Source: Closterium sp. Naga37s-1 (taxonomy: Eukaryota; Streptophyta; Zygnematophyceae; Desmidiales; Closteriaceae). From it: a DNA stretch of 64,000 bases. The position numbers and the translations under genes were made by a program. The notes below the pieces were generated by a model that was not told the origin of the DNA, did no database searches, and worked only from the letters and a program-made list of their open reading frames with translations. Where the stretch lies: contig CANJKZ010000010.1 of the NCBI GenBank assembly GCA_947471745.1, forward strand, positions 9,545,501-9,609,500. Reading direction: 5' to 3'. This document shows, piece after piece, positions 1 through 11,263 of this stretch (positions are counted from its first letter, which is position 1; each line of letters starts with the position of its first letter).

Positions 1-2244
1 ATCGACGGGCAGCACCACACAGTCCACGTCCTCCGCCCACACCACCCCTCCACCTCCCCCGCTGCTGCTCATGCTCATGCTCATGCTCATGCTCGTGCCG
101 CTGCTGCTGCTGCCAGCATCTCCGCTGTAGTCCCATGCGCCCCCAATGATGGTGGGAATGCTGCTCGCATTCGCTGCCCCCTCCTGCCCCTCTTGCCCCT
201 CGCCTGCCCCCATGCGCTCAGCTGCGGTGCCGGGAGGGGCGTGGCGGGTGACGAGGCGGGGCGCGCGCGAGAGGCCAGCCAGCACACATGGCAGGAACGT
301 GTGACCAATCTGAGGGGCACGTGTGCGTGGGGGAGGGGAGGACGAGGCAGCATCAGGTGGGGCCGGAAGCAAGTGACCTGCAGTGGGCAGTGAGCAGCAC
401 GGGTCAGCGCTCACCTCTTCAGCGGCGGAGCGCGGGGCGATGGAGGGGAGGAGGGGCAGGGGGGCGAGGGCGGGGGCGTGGGCGGCAGGGAGTTGGAAGC
501 GGCGGACAACGAGGTGGGAGATGACGGCCTCCACGCCCGCCAGCACGTCCACGCCGCTCCCCTCGCGGTACTGCTGCAGCACCTCCTCTGCATCGTCAGG
601 GAAGCGCGCCACCACGCCCACCGCGTCCACCCCACGGCCACCTGTAGCAGGGGCTGCTGCGGGCGAGAGGGCGTGCGCGTGGGAGGGCGGGTGTGCGGCG
701 AGGGGCGCGTCCAGCAGCGTCTGCACGGCGCGCAGCAGGGAGTCCGCCTCGTCGATGCGCCCCGTGGCTGCTCCTGTGGCGCCGTCCACCCACTTGTGCA
801 CCTGCTTCCCGCCCCCCACACACGCCCACGGGGACATGGGCTTGCTGAGACGCACGCAGGCACACGCATGCTGTGAGAGAGGCAGGAAGTGCGAGAATGA
901 GTGACGGGCATGTGAAGGAGCAGACGGGCGCAGGTCACCTTGAGGGGGCGGTCGGTGACGGTGTACCTTGAGGGGGCGGTCGGTGACGGTGTACCTTGAG
1001 GGGGCGGTCGGTGACGGTGTACCTTGAGGGGGCGGTCGGTGACGGTGTACCTTGAGGGGGCGGTCGGTGACGGTGTACCTTGAGGGGGCGGTCGGTGACG
1101 GTGTACCTTGAGGGGGCGGTCGGTGACGGTGTACCTTGAGGGGGCGGTCGGTGACGGTGTACCTTGAGGGGGCGGTCGGTGACGGTGTACCTTGAGGGGG
1201 CGGTCGGTGACGGTGTACCCCACTATGTCAATCCCCAGTGTTGCCCTCGCTGCGTCCGCCACCTGCAGGGGCGGGGGGAGTGCGGGGCGAGGGGGGTGTG
1301 TTGCGGGGAGCATGGTGAGGGCACATGAAGGCAAAAGCAACCGGGGGTAAGGGCAAGGCGGAGCGGGGCAGCAGCGAGGCAGCTGACGAAGAGACCAGAA
1401 AGCCACACAGGGGCAATGTCGCAGGAGCCACTGCATGCAGCACCATCCCATCCCATCCCATCCCAGTGCCATGGCGGCGGCATGGCGGCGGCACCTGCAG
1501 GTGGCGCTGGAGGAGGTCGTCCTCGATGGCGCGGTCGAACACCAGCCCCACGCGGTTGCTGTGCACGGGCTGCAGCCCCCACTCCCCGCGCGCGAAGCGG
1601 TCGAGCGCGTGGCCCTCGACGTAGAGCGCGCGCGGCAGCGGCCAGTAGAGCATGGCGCCGTTGAGCACGTTGGGGTGCGCGATCAGACACTCCGCCACGC
1701 TGCTGAACGCGCGCGCCACCGGCAGCGCGTCCCCCGCGAAACCCCCGATCTCCGCGCCCACGCCCGTGGGCACTATCAGCACCGCCACGTAGGGGCGCTG
1801 CGCGGGGGAAGACTGCGCGGAAACAGGGGGGTTAAGCCGGGGACGGGGCAGAGGTGAGTGGAAAGATAAGACGGGCTGCGAGGGCTAGTGGATGCGAGGG
1901 GCGCTGCATCTCACCACGCTGCATCTCACCACGCTGCATCTCACTACGCTGCATCTCACCACGCTGCATCGTGGTCCGTACTGTTGGCGTAATTGCGGCT
2001 CATTCGTGTCACGTGGTACCGCCAGCGCCCTGCTCCGCCACTCCCCATCCCCTCGTAATCCCTCCAATCCGCCCATGCGGGCGATCTGCGGAGACAGAGG
2101 CGGCGCATTGTGGGAGCGCGAGTGCGCGAAGGAGCAGCTTGCTCGACGCGCGAGTGTGCTTGCGGCGGGGCCATTTTTGTCGCTGGCGGAAAGGGAAGGT
2201 GGGCAGTGCGCGTTACAGGCGGGAGGCACTGCGAGAGGGTTCAT
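1..2244 (-). CDS. DUF3326 family protein, 3' end beyond the window
   Basis: Five exons read in phase: 2244-1960, 1812-1495, 1262-1191, 801-415 and 309-1 (continues off the left edge). Exon 2 carries the family start (VAVLIVPTGVGAEIGGFAGD, then ...HPNVLNGAMLYWP and the ALYVEG block). Exon 3 has GYTVTDRPLK, exon 4 starts VHKWVDGATGATGRIDEA, and exon 5 has IGHTFLPCVLAGLSRAPRLV and, near the edge, VVWAEDVDCVVLP. These match the DUF3326 family known from cyanobacteria and photosynthetic eukaryotes; no biochemical function is established to my knowledge. Exon 1 (95 codons, Ser/Arg/Ala-rich) reads like a plastid transit peptide, and its join to exon 2 is phase 0, but this exon is inferred. A Gly/Ser/Met repeat from (GAGCAT)n-like DNA interrupts exon 5 near position 70. 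Exons 1 and 3 both end in tandem repeats that duplicate the splice donor. Confidence 0.85.
939..1218 (-). repeat. 28-bp tandem repeat duplicating a 5' splice site (10 copies)
   Basis: The motif CTCAAG|GT (minus strand) recurs with exact 28-bp spacing; its plus-strand starts are 939, 967, 995, 1023, 1051, 1079, 1107, 1135, 1163 and 1191. Each unit holds the last 23 coding bases of DUF3326 exon 3 (end of YTVTDRPLK) plus the donor. The first donor (after 1191) keeps the family reading frame. Because 28 is not a multiple of 3, most other donors would shift the frame. The last unit is followed by GTGACC instead of GTACACC, probably the original intron start. Confidence 0.95.
1904..1963 (-). repeat. 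15-bp tandem repeat with a GTGAGA donor in each unit (4 copies)
   Basis: Units start at 1904, 1919, 1934 (one substitution) and 1949. On the minus strand each reads CGTG|GTGAGATGCAG, so each contains a good 5' splice site. The first donor ends exon 1 at 1960 in phase 0. Each further unit would add five in-frame residues (VRCSV). Confidence 0.85.
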
Positions 2245-3064
2245 GACGTGCGAGTGTGGCTGGATGGATAGTGTCGCCGCGCTTTCAGGGCAAGTGGGCC
2301 GCTGGCAACACTGATGCTACGCAGCTATATGTCTGTCGTCAACACTCAAAATTGCTCATTTATGAATTCATGCCCCCCCTCGAATTTCCTCCCAAAAAGT
2401 GCAAGAGGGTCGGGGTTTAGGAACTCGTTTTACGCCTCTTCGAATTCGGTAAGTAGCATGTATGCCAAACTTCATTTCCGTAAAACTGAAACCACTCAAG
2501 TAGAACCAGGCTCCCCTCGATAGTGACGACAGCCCGTGCGATTGAGTCAACCCCCGCGACTGTGCTCTCCGATTCAGCCACACCTTCTCGAACCTCGATT
2601 TTCCGAGCCGTCGGCCCACAATGATGATCCCAAGGTTGGTGGCCGTGCTTCTCCCTAGAACTCGTCCCGCACAATTCATGGTGGACACTGCGTCCACTTT
2701 TGACCCATTCGAGTTTCTGCTCACTGACCATTTCAATCAAGAATAATTAAGATAATGTATGCTGCGGAGGTAGAATCGTTGGCGTAAATTAGGCGTGAAT
2801 TAGGATCGTCGCTTGGCTCTCGATCACGAGTTAACCACCATGTTTTGGGATTGTCGCACGGTTGCGAACTCTCAAGCGCATTTCAATTGAGCACGAGGAG
2901 TGGAGGCGCGGTGGGGGTGGACAGGAACAAGAGGCAGGCAAGGACAGGAGTAGGCCGCGACGAGCTGCTTGCATGTGTGCGCTGGTGTGGTCGCGCTGGC
3001 GTGCACACCGTATCGGAGACACTTGTAACGAGGCATCGTCCAGAAGGGACCATCAAAGGCCGCC
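2245..3064. other. Intergenic, divergent promoters of DUF3326 and the sugar transporter
   Basis: 820 bases between two divergent start codons. It is more AT-rich than its surroundings. I see no conserved ORF, RNA gene or repeat. Confidence 0.5.
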
Positions 3065-5438
3065 ATGAACTACACCGGCATCCTCGCCGCGCTTTTCTAC
3101 GGTAGGCATCAGGTCACCTCCAAGGTCTCGTCAGGGGTGCGTCAAGCAGTACGATACGGGATCTTCGGTCCGTTAAGTAAAAATCACTCATTGCTGCTCC
3201 ACGTGCCCCCATCGCCTTTCGTGAATCACACTTTGTAGTTTCCTGGTCGCAATTTCTTGTAGCGAGCACGGGATTCCAGTCATTCTCGCAACCATCATTG
3301 TCGTAATCCACCCAGTGATGTGTTTTACTCCAACACTTCCCACCACCCCCTCCGCGTTTCCCCTCCTCCTCCCCCCGGGTGGGGCACGGCAGGGGTGATG
3401 TCGGTGGCGTCGGTGTTCATAAACAAGGCGCTGTTCCACGTGTACCGCTTCAAGTTCCCCTACACGCTCGTCTTCTTCCAGACGCTCTTCACTCTCGCGC
3501 TGCTCGCCGCCATGCGCCAGCTGCGCCTCATCCGCGTCACGCCCTTCCACCTGCACGTCCTCCGCCGCGTAAGTGTGTGCGGGAATGAGGACTTCTGGTG
3601 ACTGGTCAGGGCCTATGAGTGAGTGTGTGGGGGAATGAGTGGTGTGTGAGCAGCAACTGGTGTGGCAACTGGCACGCCAGCCCTTTCCTTGTCTCCTCCC
3701 ATTCCGTCTCCTCTTCGCCCATAGTCGCATCAGCCCCACCAACGTCCCTCTGTCCCTCTGTCTTGGCGTCCTCCCTCCCTCCATCCATGCCGCCAGGTAT
3801 CGCTGCTGTCATTTGCCTTCCTGCTGAAGCTCCTCTTGGACATGGCGGCTCTCTCCCGAGTGAACATCCCCATGTACGGCGTCCTCAAGTCCGCCACCAC
3901 GCCCTTCGTGCTGCTCCTCGACTTCCTCCTGCGCGCCAAGCGCGCCTCACCGCGCATACAGCTGGCCGTCTACACCACCGCGCTGGGGGGCGTGGTGGCG
4001 GGCACGGGCGACCTCACGTTCGACCTGCCGGGGTACGTGCTGGCGCTGTCGTCTGCGCTGGCGACGGCAGCATACGTGGTGATAGTGGGGAAGCTGGGCG
4101 AGGAGCTGCAGCTGGACTCGTTCACGCTGCTGCTGTACAACAACTGTTGGTCGCTGCCCTTCGCCTTCCTCCTCGTCGCTGCCAACGGCGAGCTGCCTGC
4201 TGTGCAGCGAGTGCTGCAGTCACGGGATGCTGTGTTCCTTGTGTGCTTCGCGCTGTCCTGCGCCTCTGCTTTCATACTCAACCTCGCCACCTACCTCTGC
4301 ACACTCGTTAACGACAGCCTCACTACCAGCATTGTTGGTGGGTCCTCCTCCGATTACCTTCTCTCCCCCACACTGCCAATCTATGCCTTCCCCAGCCTTA
4401 CCACTCCTCTCGGTCTGTTGTGCAGAGCTCTTCCCGCTCGCTTGCTTTCCTGGTTCCATTCGTCCATCTCTGTGTCCCCCCCCCCCTCTTCCCCACAGGC
4501 CGCACCAAGTCCATTTTGCAGGGCTTCGGAGGGCTCTTTGCATTCGGGGATGTGCTGGTCAGTTGCTCTCACTCTCCCCAATACTCTCCGTTTTTACTGA
4601 ACAGCTTCTGCTGTGTCTGCCTAGAACAGTTATTAAAACCCGCGGGCCAAGAAGTTCAACCTTAGGAAGGTTGGTTGGGGCGAGCAATGCAATTGGCCAA
4701 GATTTTGGGTGCCAGGTTCACAGTCAACCGTGGTTAGGAAGCTTGAACCAATTTGGGCTTTCTTGGCCCTCGGGTTTTAATCTGCTTTCATTGTGCTGCT
4801 ACTTGAGTGCAGGTTAGCCCCACCAATCTCATAGGCCTGATAGTGAACTCAGGAGGAGTGGGGTGGTACGCGTATGAGAAGTACGTGGAGGCGAGGGCCA
4901 AACAGAAGGGAGCGTACACACTGTTGGCGGAGCACCACCGTCACGATGCCGACAGCAGAACAACCATTGCCAGAGATGGCTCACAGGTGGGTTGGCGCAT
5001 GTAGCCATAGGGTCCATTTGTGGAGCGAATGGGTGTATGGATGGGGAGTTTGGGTTCGTACTGATGTGTGGTTGGCGTTTGTGTCCAGTCGTTCATACAG
5101 GAGTATCTGTTGCACGTGTGTTCATGCTCCTTCATTGTGCACACATGGTGCACATGTTGCTTGTAACTGAACAAATCGTACAAATATTCCGTAAACTCTT
5201 TGTGTGGATGTGTGCATGGGTTCTCTGTGCGTGTGTGTGGGGGGGAGGGGGGGAGAGGGCGTGTAAGCGGCGTGGGTGTGTGTGGTTGTTGTGGGCATGC
5301 GATATTTCTGGGGCGGTCATTGCTTAATGCATACCCACTGTGGTTTTGTACTTACAGGTGACCATTGTTTTTGATGACCATAAAAAGGAAGACTTACCTG
5401 AGACACTGAATGGCAGTACTAGATCTCAAGATTCTTAA
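3065..5438 (+). CDS. Nucleotide-sugar transporter, SLC35D / UDP-Gal/UDP-Glc transporter-like
   Basis: Six exons in phase: 3065-3101, 3393-3568, 3797-4337, 4499-4557, 4813-4986 and 5358-5438, giving 355 residues. The start MNYTGILAALFYGVMSVASV is followed by VFINKALF, which matches the first helix of SLC35D-type transporters (ALFYG..S...V.VNKAL). Further family matches are PMYGVLKSATTPFVLLL, GDLTFDLPGYVLAL and NDSLTTSIVG. About ten hydrophobic helices are visible and the C-terminal tail is charged and cytosolic-looking. Such proteins exchange cytosolic nucleotide sugars for nucleotide monophosphates in Golgi or ER membranes; the substrate cannot be read from sequence. The intron after exon 4 holds a small inverted-repeat element. 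Donors of exons 3 and 4 (GTGGGT, GTCAGT) are weaker than the rest. Confidence 0.85.
4632..4781. mobile_element. MITE-like element in an intron, about 150 bp
   Basis: The ends are inverted repeats of about 22 bp that differ at one base (ATTAAAACCCGCGGGCCAAG... against ATTAAAACCCGAGGGCCAAG... read inward from the other end). The interior has no coding capacity. No clear target duplication beyond a possible TA is visible. It lies wholly inside the fourth intron of the nucleotide-sugar transporter. Confidence 0.7.
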
Positions 5439-6082
5439 CGTTGCTAGGCCACGTTTTGGAGATCATGGCCTGGGAGTGGGCACAATATTGATTCGCGGGA
5501 AATTGCACTCTGGATGAAAATGTAAGGTGGTTCAAGATGTGTAATGCTATTATGGAAACATCTTACTAAAACTCATGGTTGATGATTAGAATAGTCTCTC
5601 CAAATCCTGCTTATAATGTACTCTAGCAAATCCACGTGGACAGATATGGACTTCCTGTACCGCATATCCTACAACAATGTTCCCCCCACCCCCAGCTGTG
5701 CGAAAAAACCATTTCGCCGGTTGGGTGGATTCGCTCCCCGCAACTGGTTGACTGATCTCTGGTGGATCTTTTCAAGGTGCCCGCACGAACTGCTGCTGAC
5801 AATGAGGCGTTTGCCCGCACGGTACTGGTCGATGTGCAAGTGACTGGATGAAGATCTTTCAATGTGGCTGATCGGACCGTGCGAACCTGGCCATGTCAGA
5901 TCGTCACGCTTCTTTGCATTCCCATGAGTTCCGGCTACGTGGCGGTTCCGGCTCACACATGTGCTCTTTTGGCGCGGCAATGTGTCAGCCTGATCCAGTC
6001 GAGGAAGTGAACATATTTGTTTCGACCTTGTTCTAACTTCATTACTCTAATCTCTCTTCTCTCTGTGTCCCTGTCCTCCACC
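5439..6082. other. Intergenic: 3' UTR of the sugar transporter and promoter/5' UTR of GPT
   Basis: The two genes lie in tandem on the plus strand. I see no conserved ORF or repeat. A pyrimidine-rich stretch at 6030-6080, just before the GPT start, is probably its leader. Confidence 0.5.
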
Positions 6083-7693
6083 ATGGCACACGCAGTGATT
6101 GTTGCTCAAATGGCCGAGTGTGCCGCCGTTCCGCTCGGTGTTCGCGCTCAGTCTCACTCCGTGGTTCGACGACTGAATCTGGCTAGCTCTCTGTCGGTCA
6201 AGCGTACCAGGGTTCTTCCATCGTCTAAATCTTTTGGTGTGTCTTTCACAGCTTTCTCAAGGCCCGAGGTCGTCAAGACCGAGTCCGCCTCTCGGCTGAA
6301 AATTGTCGCACAAGCCCAGGCAGGTGCTGGCGCTGGTTCCTCTCCGGAGCCCAAGGCAGTGTCAACGACTGAGGCAGAGGACGCGGCTTTCAAGCTTAAG
6401 ATTGGTGGATATTTTGCACTGTGGTGGACGCTGAACGTTGTTTTCAACATCTACAACAAGAAAGTGCTCAACGCCTTCCCCTTTCCATGGCTATGCTCTA
6501 CTCTCGCCCTTGCTGCTGGAGTCACGATCATGTTGCTCTCCTGGGCGACGCGTCTGGTGGAATTCCCCGACACAGATCTGGACTTCTGGAAGACATTGTT
6601 CCCTGTCAGTATTTCATCCTACCTTAGATATCCCTCTTTATCGCTTCCTTCATTATGCCGTTCGCTAAATATCGCCATTGCTTGAAGCACACTCTCATCC
6701 TCTTGTGGTCTGATTCACCTCATCAGGTCGCCGTTGCCCACACAATTGGTCACGTAGCTGCAACCGTGAGCATGTCCAAGGTCGCTGTTTCCTTTACTCA
6801 TATCATTAAGAGCTCAGAGCCTGCCTTCAGCGTTGTCGTCCAGAGCCTGATGGGCGAGCATTTTGCGCTTCCTGTCTACTTGTCGTTGCTCCCGATCATT
6901 TTTGGTTGTGGGCTCGCAGCTCTTACCGAGCTAAACTTCAACATGGGAGGTGAGTTTAATATCTTTTATCGCCAGTAGCAATCTCTTGCAGGCCAAGTCT
7001 GAGTGTCCTTGTTTTGTGTGAGCAGGCTTTATGGGTGCCATGATCTCAAATCTGGCATTCGTTTTCCGGAACATTTTTTCGAAGAAGGGAATGAGCTCTG
7101 GCAAGAAGGTCGGAGGTCTCAACTACTACGCCTGCCTGTCAATCATGTCTCTCATCATCCTCATTCCGTTCGCCATCTGGCAAGAGGGCTTTCCGATGTG
7201 GACTGCCGGGTGGCAGACTTCTATCGCGGAGGTTGGGCCAAGAATTGGGTGGTAAGTGCTGAGCTAATCAATAATTCCAAACTGAAATAAAAGCTGTACG
7301 CCAAGTGAACTGAACCTCACGTATCTTGGATTACAGGTGGATTGCGGCTCAGAGCGTTTTCTATCACCTGTACAATCAAGTGTCCTACATGTCGCTGGAT
7401 CAGATCTCACCGTTGACATTCAGCATTGGAAACACGATGAAGCGTGTGTCGGTCATTGTAGCGTCCATCATCATCTTCAGAACTCCAGTCCGATTGATCA
7501 ATGGCGTTGGAGCGGCAATTGCCATTCTCGGAACGTTCCTGTACTCTCAGGTGAGCCTACTGCGGCTTGGTGATTTGTTTGTTGACTTTTGGCTACGTGC
7601 ATGGAATTCTAAAAGGTTTTGTTCTCATGGCGATTTCAGGCGATTGAGGCCCAGAAGAAGGCAGCAAAGGCCAAGGCCGCACCTGCATCTTAG
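6083..7693 (+). CDS. GPT: Plastid glucose-6-phosphate/phosphate translocator
   Basis: Five exons in phase: 6083-6604, 6727-6949, 7026-7251, 7337-7550 and 7640-7693, giving 412 residues. The first ~100 residues are Ser/Ala/Arg/Val-rich, as in a plastid transit peptide. The mature part starts at LKIGGYFALWWTLNVVFNIY and carries hallmark blocks of the plastid phosphate translocator family: VAVAHTIGHVAATVSMSKVA, SFTHIIKSSEPAFSV, LNFNMGGFMGAMISNLAFV and NQVSYMSLDQISPLTFSIGN. Overall likeness is to GPT rather than TPT or PPT. The protein exchanges hexose phosphate for inorganic phosphate across the inner plastid envelope. The tail is Lys/Ala-rich (AIEAQKKAAKAKAAPAS). A 3' UTR follows to about 7850. 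The next gene is convergent. Confidence 0.95.
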
Positions 7694-7957
7694 TTTTGCT
7701 GTTGATCTGTGGGATGTGCAACGACTTCGCCCGTTGATGTACATGCCAGCAGGATGATTTTGTTTGCGCCTTGTTTCCAATCCAATATATCCAATACGTA
7801 CCTAGTACATTAGTATTTGTAGCAGTGTTGTTCATCTTGCACGACTGATTAGGTAGTTCTGTTGTCGGTGATTGATCTTACATGAATAATTCGTTTGTCC
7901 TGTTGTGGGTAGTTTTCCAGCCATAGTAAAGACGATCTAGCGTTATTGAAGTGCCAG

Positions 7958-9264
7958 CTAGTAATCACTTGCTCCAAGGAGCAGACAAAATGATACTTCA
8001 TCCAGTACCACTCCAAAATTGTGTGCACAAAGCAATGATTTCCAAGCTGCCAAGTTTACGCCCTCTGAACTACCCCTGCATTCAGTATAGTCTTTACATA
8101 CCACCTTAATGTCCACAGTGTCAGCAGGAGACATTTGGATGTATGACTCCAGCCTGTTTGACTCACCATCTGCACAGAAACAAATTGTCAGCTGCCAATT
8201 TTGCTTGAATAGGGACATACTCAGTGTGACTGAACTACAATGCTGACCTTGAGAACGAATGCATGGGTACTTTGGAGGGCTGGCTAGCCACGTGTTTGTG
8301 ATAGTGTCACGCATGTGAGACCGATCAGATGCGAAGAAACTGAAATAGTTGGAAGCACAAACTACTCTGTAAAACCTGCACACACCTCCAGTCAAGGTGA
8401 AAACAACAAGATCAGGTACCCAAGGCTGAGCAATGAGCATTGAGGCATCAGGTATGAGTAGTAGGAACGAAGGTGGCACAAGTCAAGCACACAGCCAACC
8501 TTTGATAAGTATCTTGAAGAGGAAGGAGGGAACTTCTCCCGGCCCACAGCGCCCGCTGCACATACTCCGTTGCTAGACTTGGAAAAGCCAATACCGTGTC
8601 AAGGTCCCACACATACCACTTGCGACACCTACTCCCCTCGGATCCTGCCCTGTCACCACCTCCCGCTCCAGTGATGTGCTTCACATGGATAGCGATGACA
8701 TGGTAGTCCCAAACCACCAAACCCTGCTCCTCCCCACCACCCCCCCCTTCGCTCCCACTATTATCATCAGCACGACACATGCCGGCCTTCTGACACCACA
8801 TGGGAACCTGCAGGCGGATGGCGCAGGAGAGCGGGTGAGCGGATTCGGTAGTTATTCACCAACAGAAAGGGAACAGAGTGAAGGGACATACGAAAGAGAA
8901 ATGAAGTGGATGAAATGGAAGTATTATGATCCCAGGTGAACCGTGTACCTTGCGGTCAGGATTGGAAATGAAGACGACGGCCAAATCATCCACGTGAGCG
9001 ACGCCTCGTGAAACCAGCGAACGACAAAGCAAATAAGCGTTTTCCTCACTGCAATGAATGGCAGGCCAGATAAGGGTGGGGTGGTTGGCACATTAGAGCG
9101 ATCCATGTGGATAACCACACATGCAGAAGCTTGGATGGCAGCTTCCGCTTCTCGCACCAGTAACAAGAAGTGTAAGTGAAGTCAGATCGACGAGGCATGG
9201 ACACGGCTTCTCCGTCTACCGAACACGGCGACTCTTGCTCCCCGTGCTGAACAGCAGACTCCAT
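7958..9264 (-). CDS. NTAQ1: Protein N-terminal glutamine amidohydrolase (WDYHV family)
   Basis: Five exons on the minus strand: 9264-9158, 9048-8949, 8807-8500, 8375-8248 and 8169-7958. The first junction rebuilds TSCYCEENAYLLC, which carries the catalytic Cys. Exon 2 ends DDLAVVFISNPDRK, exon 3 has VPMWCQKAG, VVWDYHVIAIHV (catalytic His) and YVWDLDTVL (catalytic Asp), and exon 4 has FASDRSHM and PPKYPCI. All three catalytic residues are present. The enzyme deaminates N-terminal Gln to Glu in the Arg/N-degron pathway. A Gly-rich loop precedes WDYHV. The C-terminus is uncertain: reading straight through to 7958 gives 284 residues and an end resembling the family's G.V..L.E.. segment, but a further short intron is possible. 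The ATG at 9264 was chosen over an upstream GTG. Confidence 0.88.
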
Positions 9265-9857
9265 GGGCACCGTACCATTTATTTTTATTCCCGCTATTAA
9301 TGAACCCTTAACTGTTTGGAGTGGAGAAGAGTAGAGGTAGACGAATCTGAAATTCCGTAACTCGCGGCAGCCTGAATGCTAGATGACATGACTACGAAAC
9401 CTGAATGACTGTGATGGTTTCTTGCCTTGGCAAGAAATGGATGTGATGTGGTGTGCATTCTAGAGCGGTTCTGTATGGTGAAGGTCTGTAACGCCGAGAG
9501 TCAGGAGAAAAGGTGAGCATGCAATTTTGATTGGTGAAGGCCACGCCTATAGTCACAACCGATGTGCCAGAGTGAGCGAGGCGTGAGTTGGCGACAATGG
9601 TGCGCACTTTTGCGATGACGCATCGCCCGTGCGAACTTGCTGTTTCTGACAACCCCTCGCATCAGCTTGGTGATGCCATTCTGGGCCCTGCATACAAGCA
9701 CACTCGGACCCACCAAGGTGAATGGTAAGGTTGAGAAGAGTTCAGGGCATCCCACAAGTGGTACTATCTGGAACACTATCCCCACCCCAACACAAACATG
9801 AGTGCTTTGAAGCTCAAACATTCCTGGTCGCCTGAAACGCCCGCTGAGCCAGGAAAC
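9265..9857. other. Intergenic, upstream of NTAQ1 up to the copia insertion
   Basis: No conserved coding signal on either strand. A 138-residue open frame on the minus strand runs into the retrotransposon LTR and resembles nothing known. The last five bases, GAAAC (9853-9857), are the left target-site duplication of the outer copia element. Confidence 0.5.
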
Positions 9858-11263
9858 TTTTGAAATTGAAGTTATAGACGAGGGAGGGTAAATGGTAAGG
9901 AGAAAGAAAGAAAACACCTAGAAAGAAAACGTAAGATCAAAGTAAAACCAAGTTGAAAAGCAAAAACAAGTTGAAAGGAAATCTTGAAGTATGGAGTAAT
10001 TAAGAATGAAGAAAGTTTTGAAGGAGAAGATAGATAGACTTGATAGGGATAAAAGGGACCAAACAAGATTGGCTTAAAAGAAAGTATTGAAGAAAAGGTA
10101 AAGGGCTTGAAAGATGCTTGAAAGGAACTTGTAACGAACTTGAGAATAAGAACTTGATTATTATGGAAAGAGCTTGAATATAAAACAACTTGATAATAGC
10201 AAATGAACTTTGATGTAAAAGAAACTTGGTGAAAAATGAGAGGAAGGGATAACCACTTACTTGAAAAAAGTTCTTACTATTATGTTGTAGAAGTTGATCT
10301 TCACTTCAAGCTTAAATGTTGTCTTAGTTGTTAATGAAGAACCTCAAAGCTTGAATGTTGAGAAGTTGATCTTGAATGTTGACTTGTAGATAATGTTTGT
10401 TGAATGAAGAGAAACCTCCAAGCTTGGATGTTGAGGTTGGAGCTTGGACCTTGGGTAGAAGAATACACCAATCTTGCTTGAAGCTTTAAAGTACATTAAT
10501 CAAAGGGAGGTACATGGTAGGATCTTGAGATCAACTATCCTTGATGATCTAGAAGTAAAACTATGTGGCACAAACTTCTCTAGAATTGGAGCATATGGCT
10601 ATGAGCTTGGGTTGGGAGAGGTTGGTGGTGGTGATGAAGCCTTAGGAGTTGGAGCATAAGGAGGAGGACTTGAGGTTGGCCTTGAGGGAGTTTGAAGAAC
10701 TTGTTGAGAGTTTGGGTATGAAGTAGCATTGAAGAATATTTTTTTGAAGAAATGAAGAGGACCCTTTTGTATTTGGTGGAGCTTGATGTTGGATGAAGGA
10801 TGAGGAAAGGATGAATGGTTGTGATTGGTTGAGTTGGATAAGATGGGGGTGATGAATGTGGCCTTGAAGTGAAGGCTTGGTGAAGAGAATGAATGTGGCC
10901 TTGAAGTTAAGGCTTGGTGAATGGGATGTATTTGGCTTTGATTTTAAGGCTTGGTGAGTGGAATGAATGTGGCTTGGATTGGAAGGCTTGGTATGGAATC
11001 TTTTGTTTGATTGGTGGATAATGGGATGAGAAAGATGATGAGGATAGGAGGAGAGTTGAGGTGGAGGATTGATAGGTTTTGATTGGTAGGTTTTTGCTGT
11101 CTGGAGATAGGAAGGGTGTGGTGGCGAGTGGGCATTTTTGCAAGATGCCTTTTGCATATTCGGATTTTGGCTGACGGGGAAATTGCGGCGAAAAATTTCG
11201 CCACGTGAAATATTTCCCGCCACCCTGGTGCCACGCGAGCAGCAGCCACAGTTCACTGCAACA
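9858..11263 (-). repeat. Left (3') LTR of copia element A
   Basis: 1406 bp. On the minus strand it starts TGTTGCAGTG and ends ...CAATTTCAAAA, a non-canonical end (TG...AA) fixed by the GAAAC target duplication. The A/T-rich body is full of CTTGA-type short repeats. The pol stop codon lies inside its first bases. Confidence 0.92.

Noticed and set aside
939..1218. CRISPR-like array of 28-bp repeats (also at 33522-33713)
   Set aside because: The repeats are head to tail with no spacers, lie in a eukaryotic gene and coincide with a splice junction.
9501..9917. 138-codon minus-strand ORF beside element A
   Set aside because: It straddles the LTR border and the target duplication, so it cannot be an ancient gene, and no family resemblance is visible.
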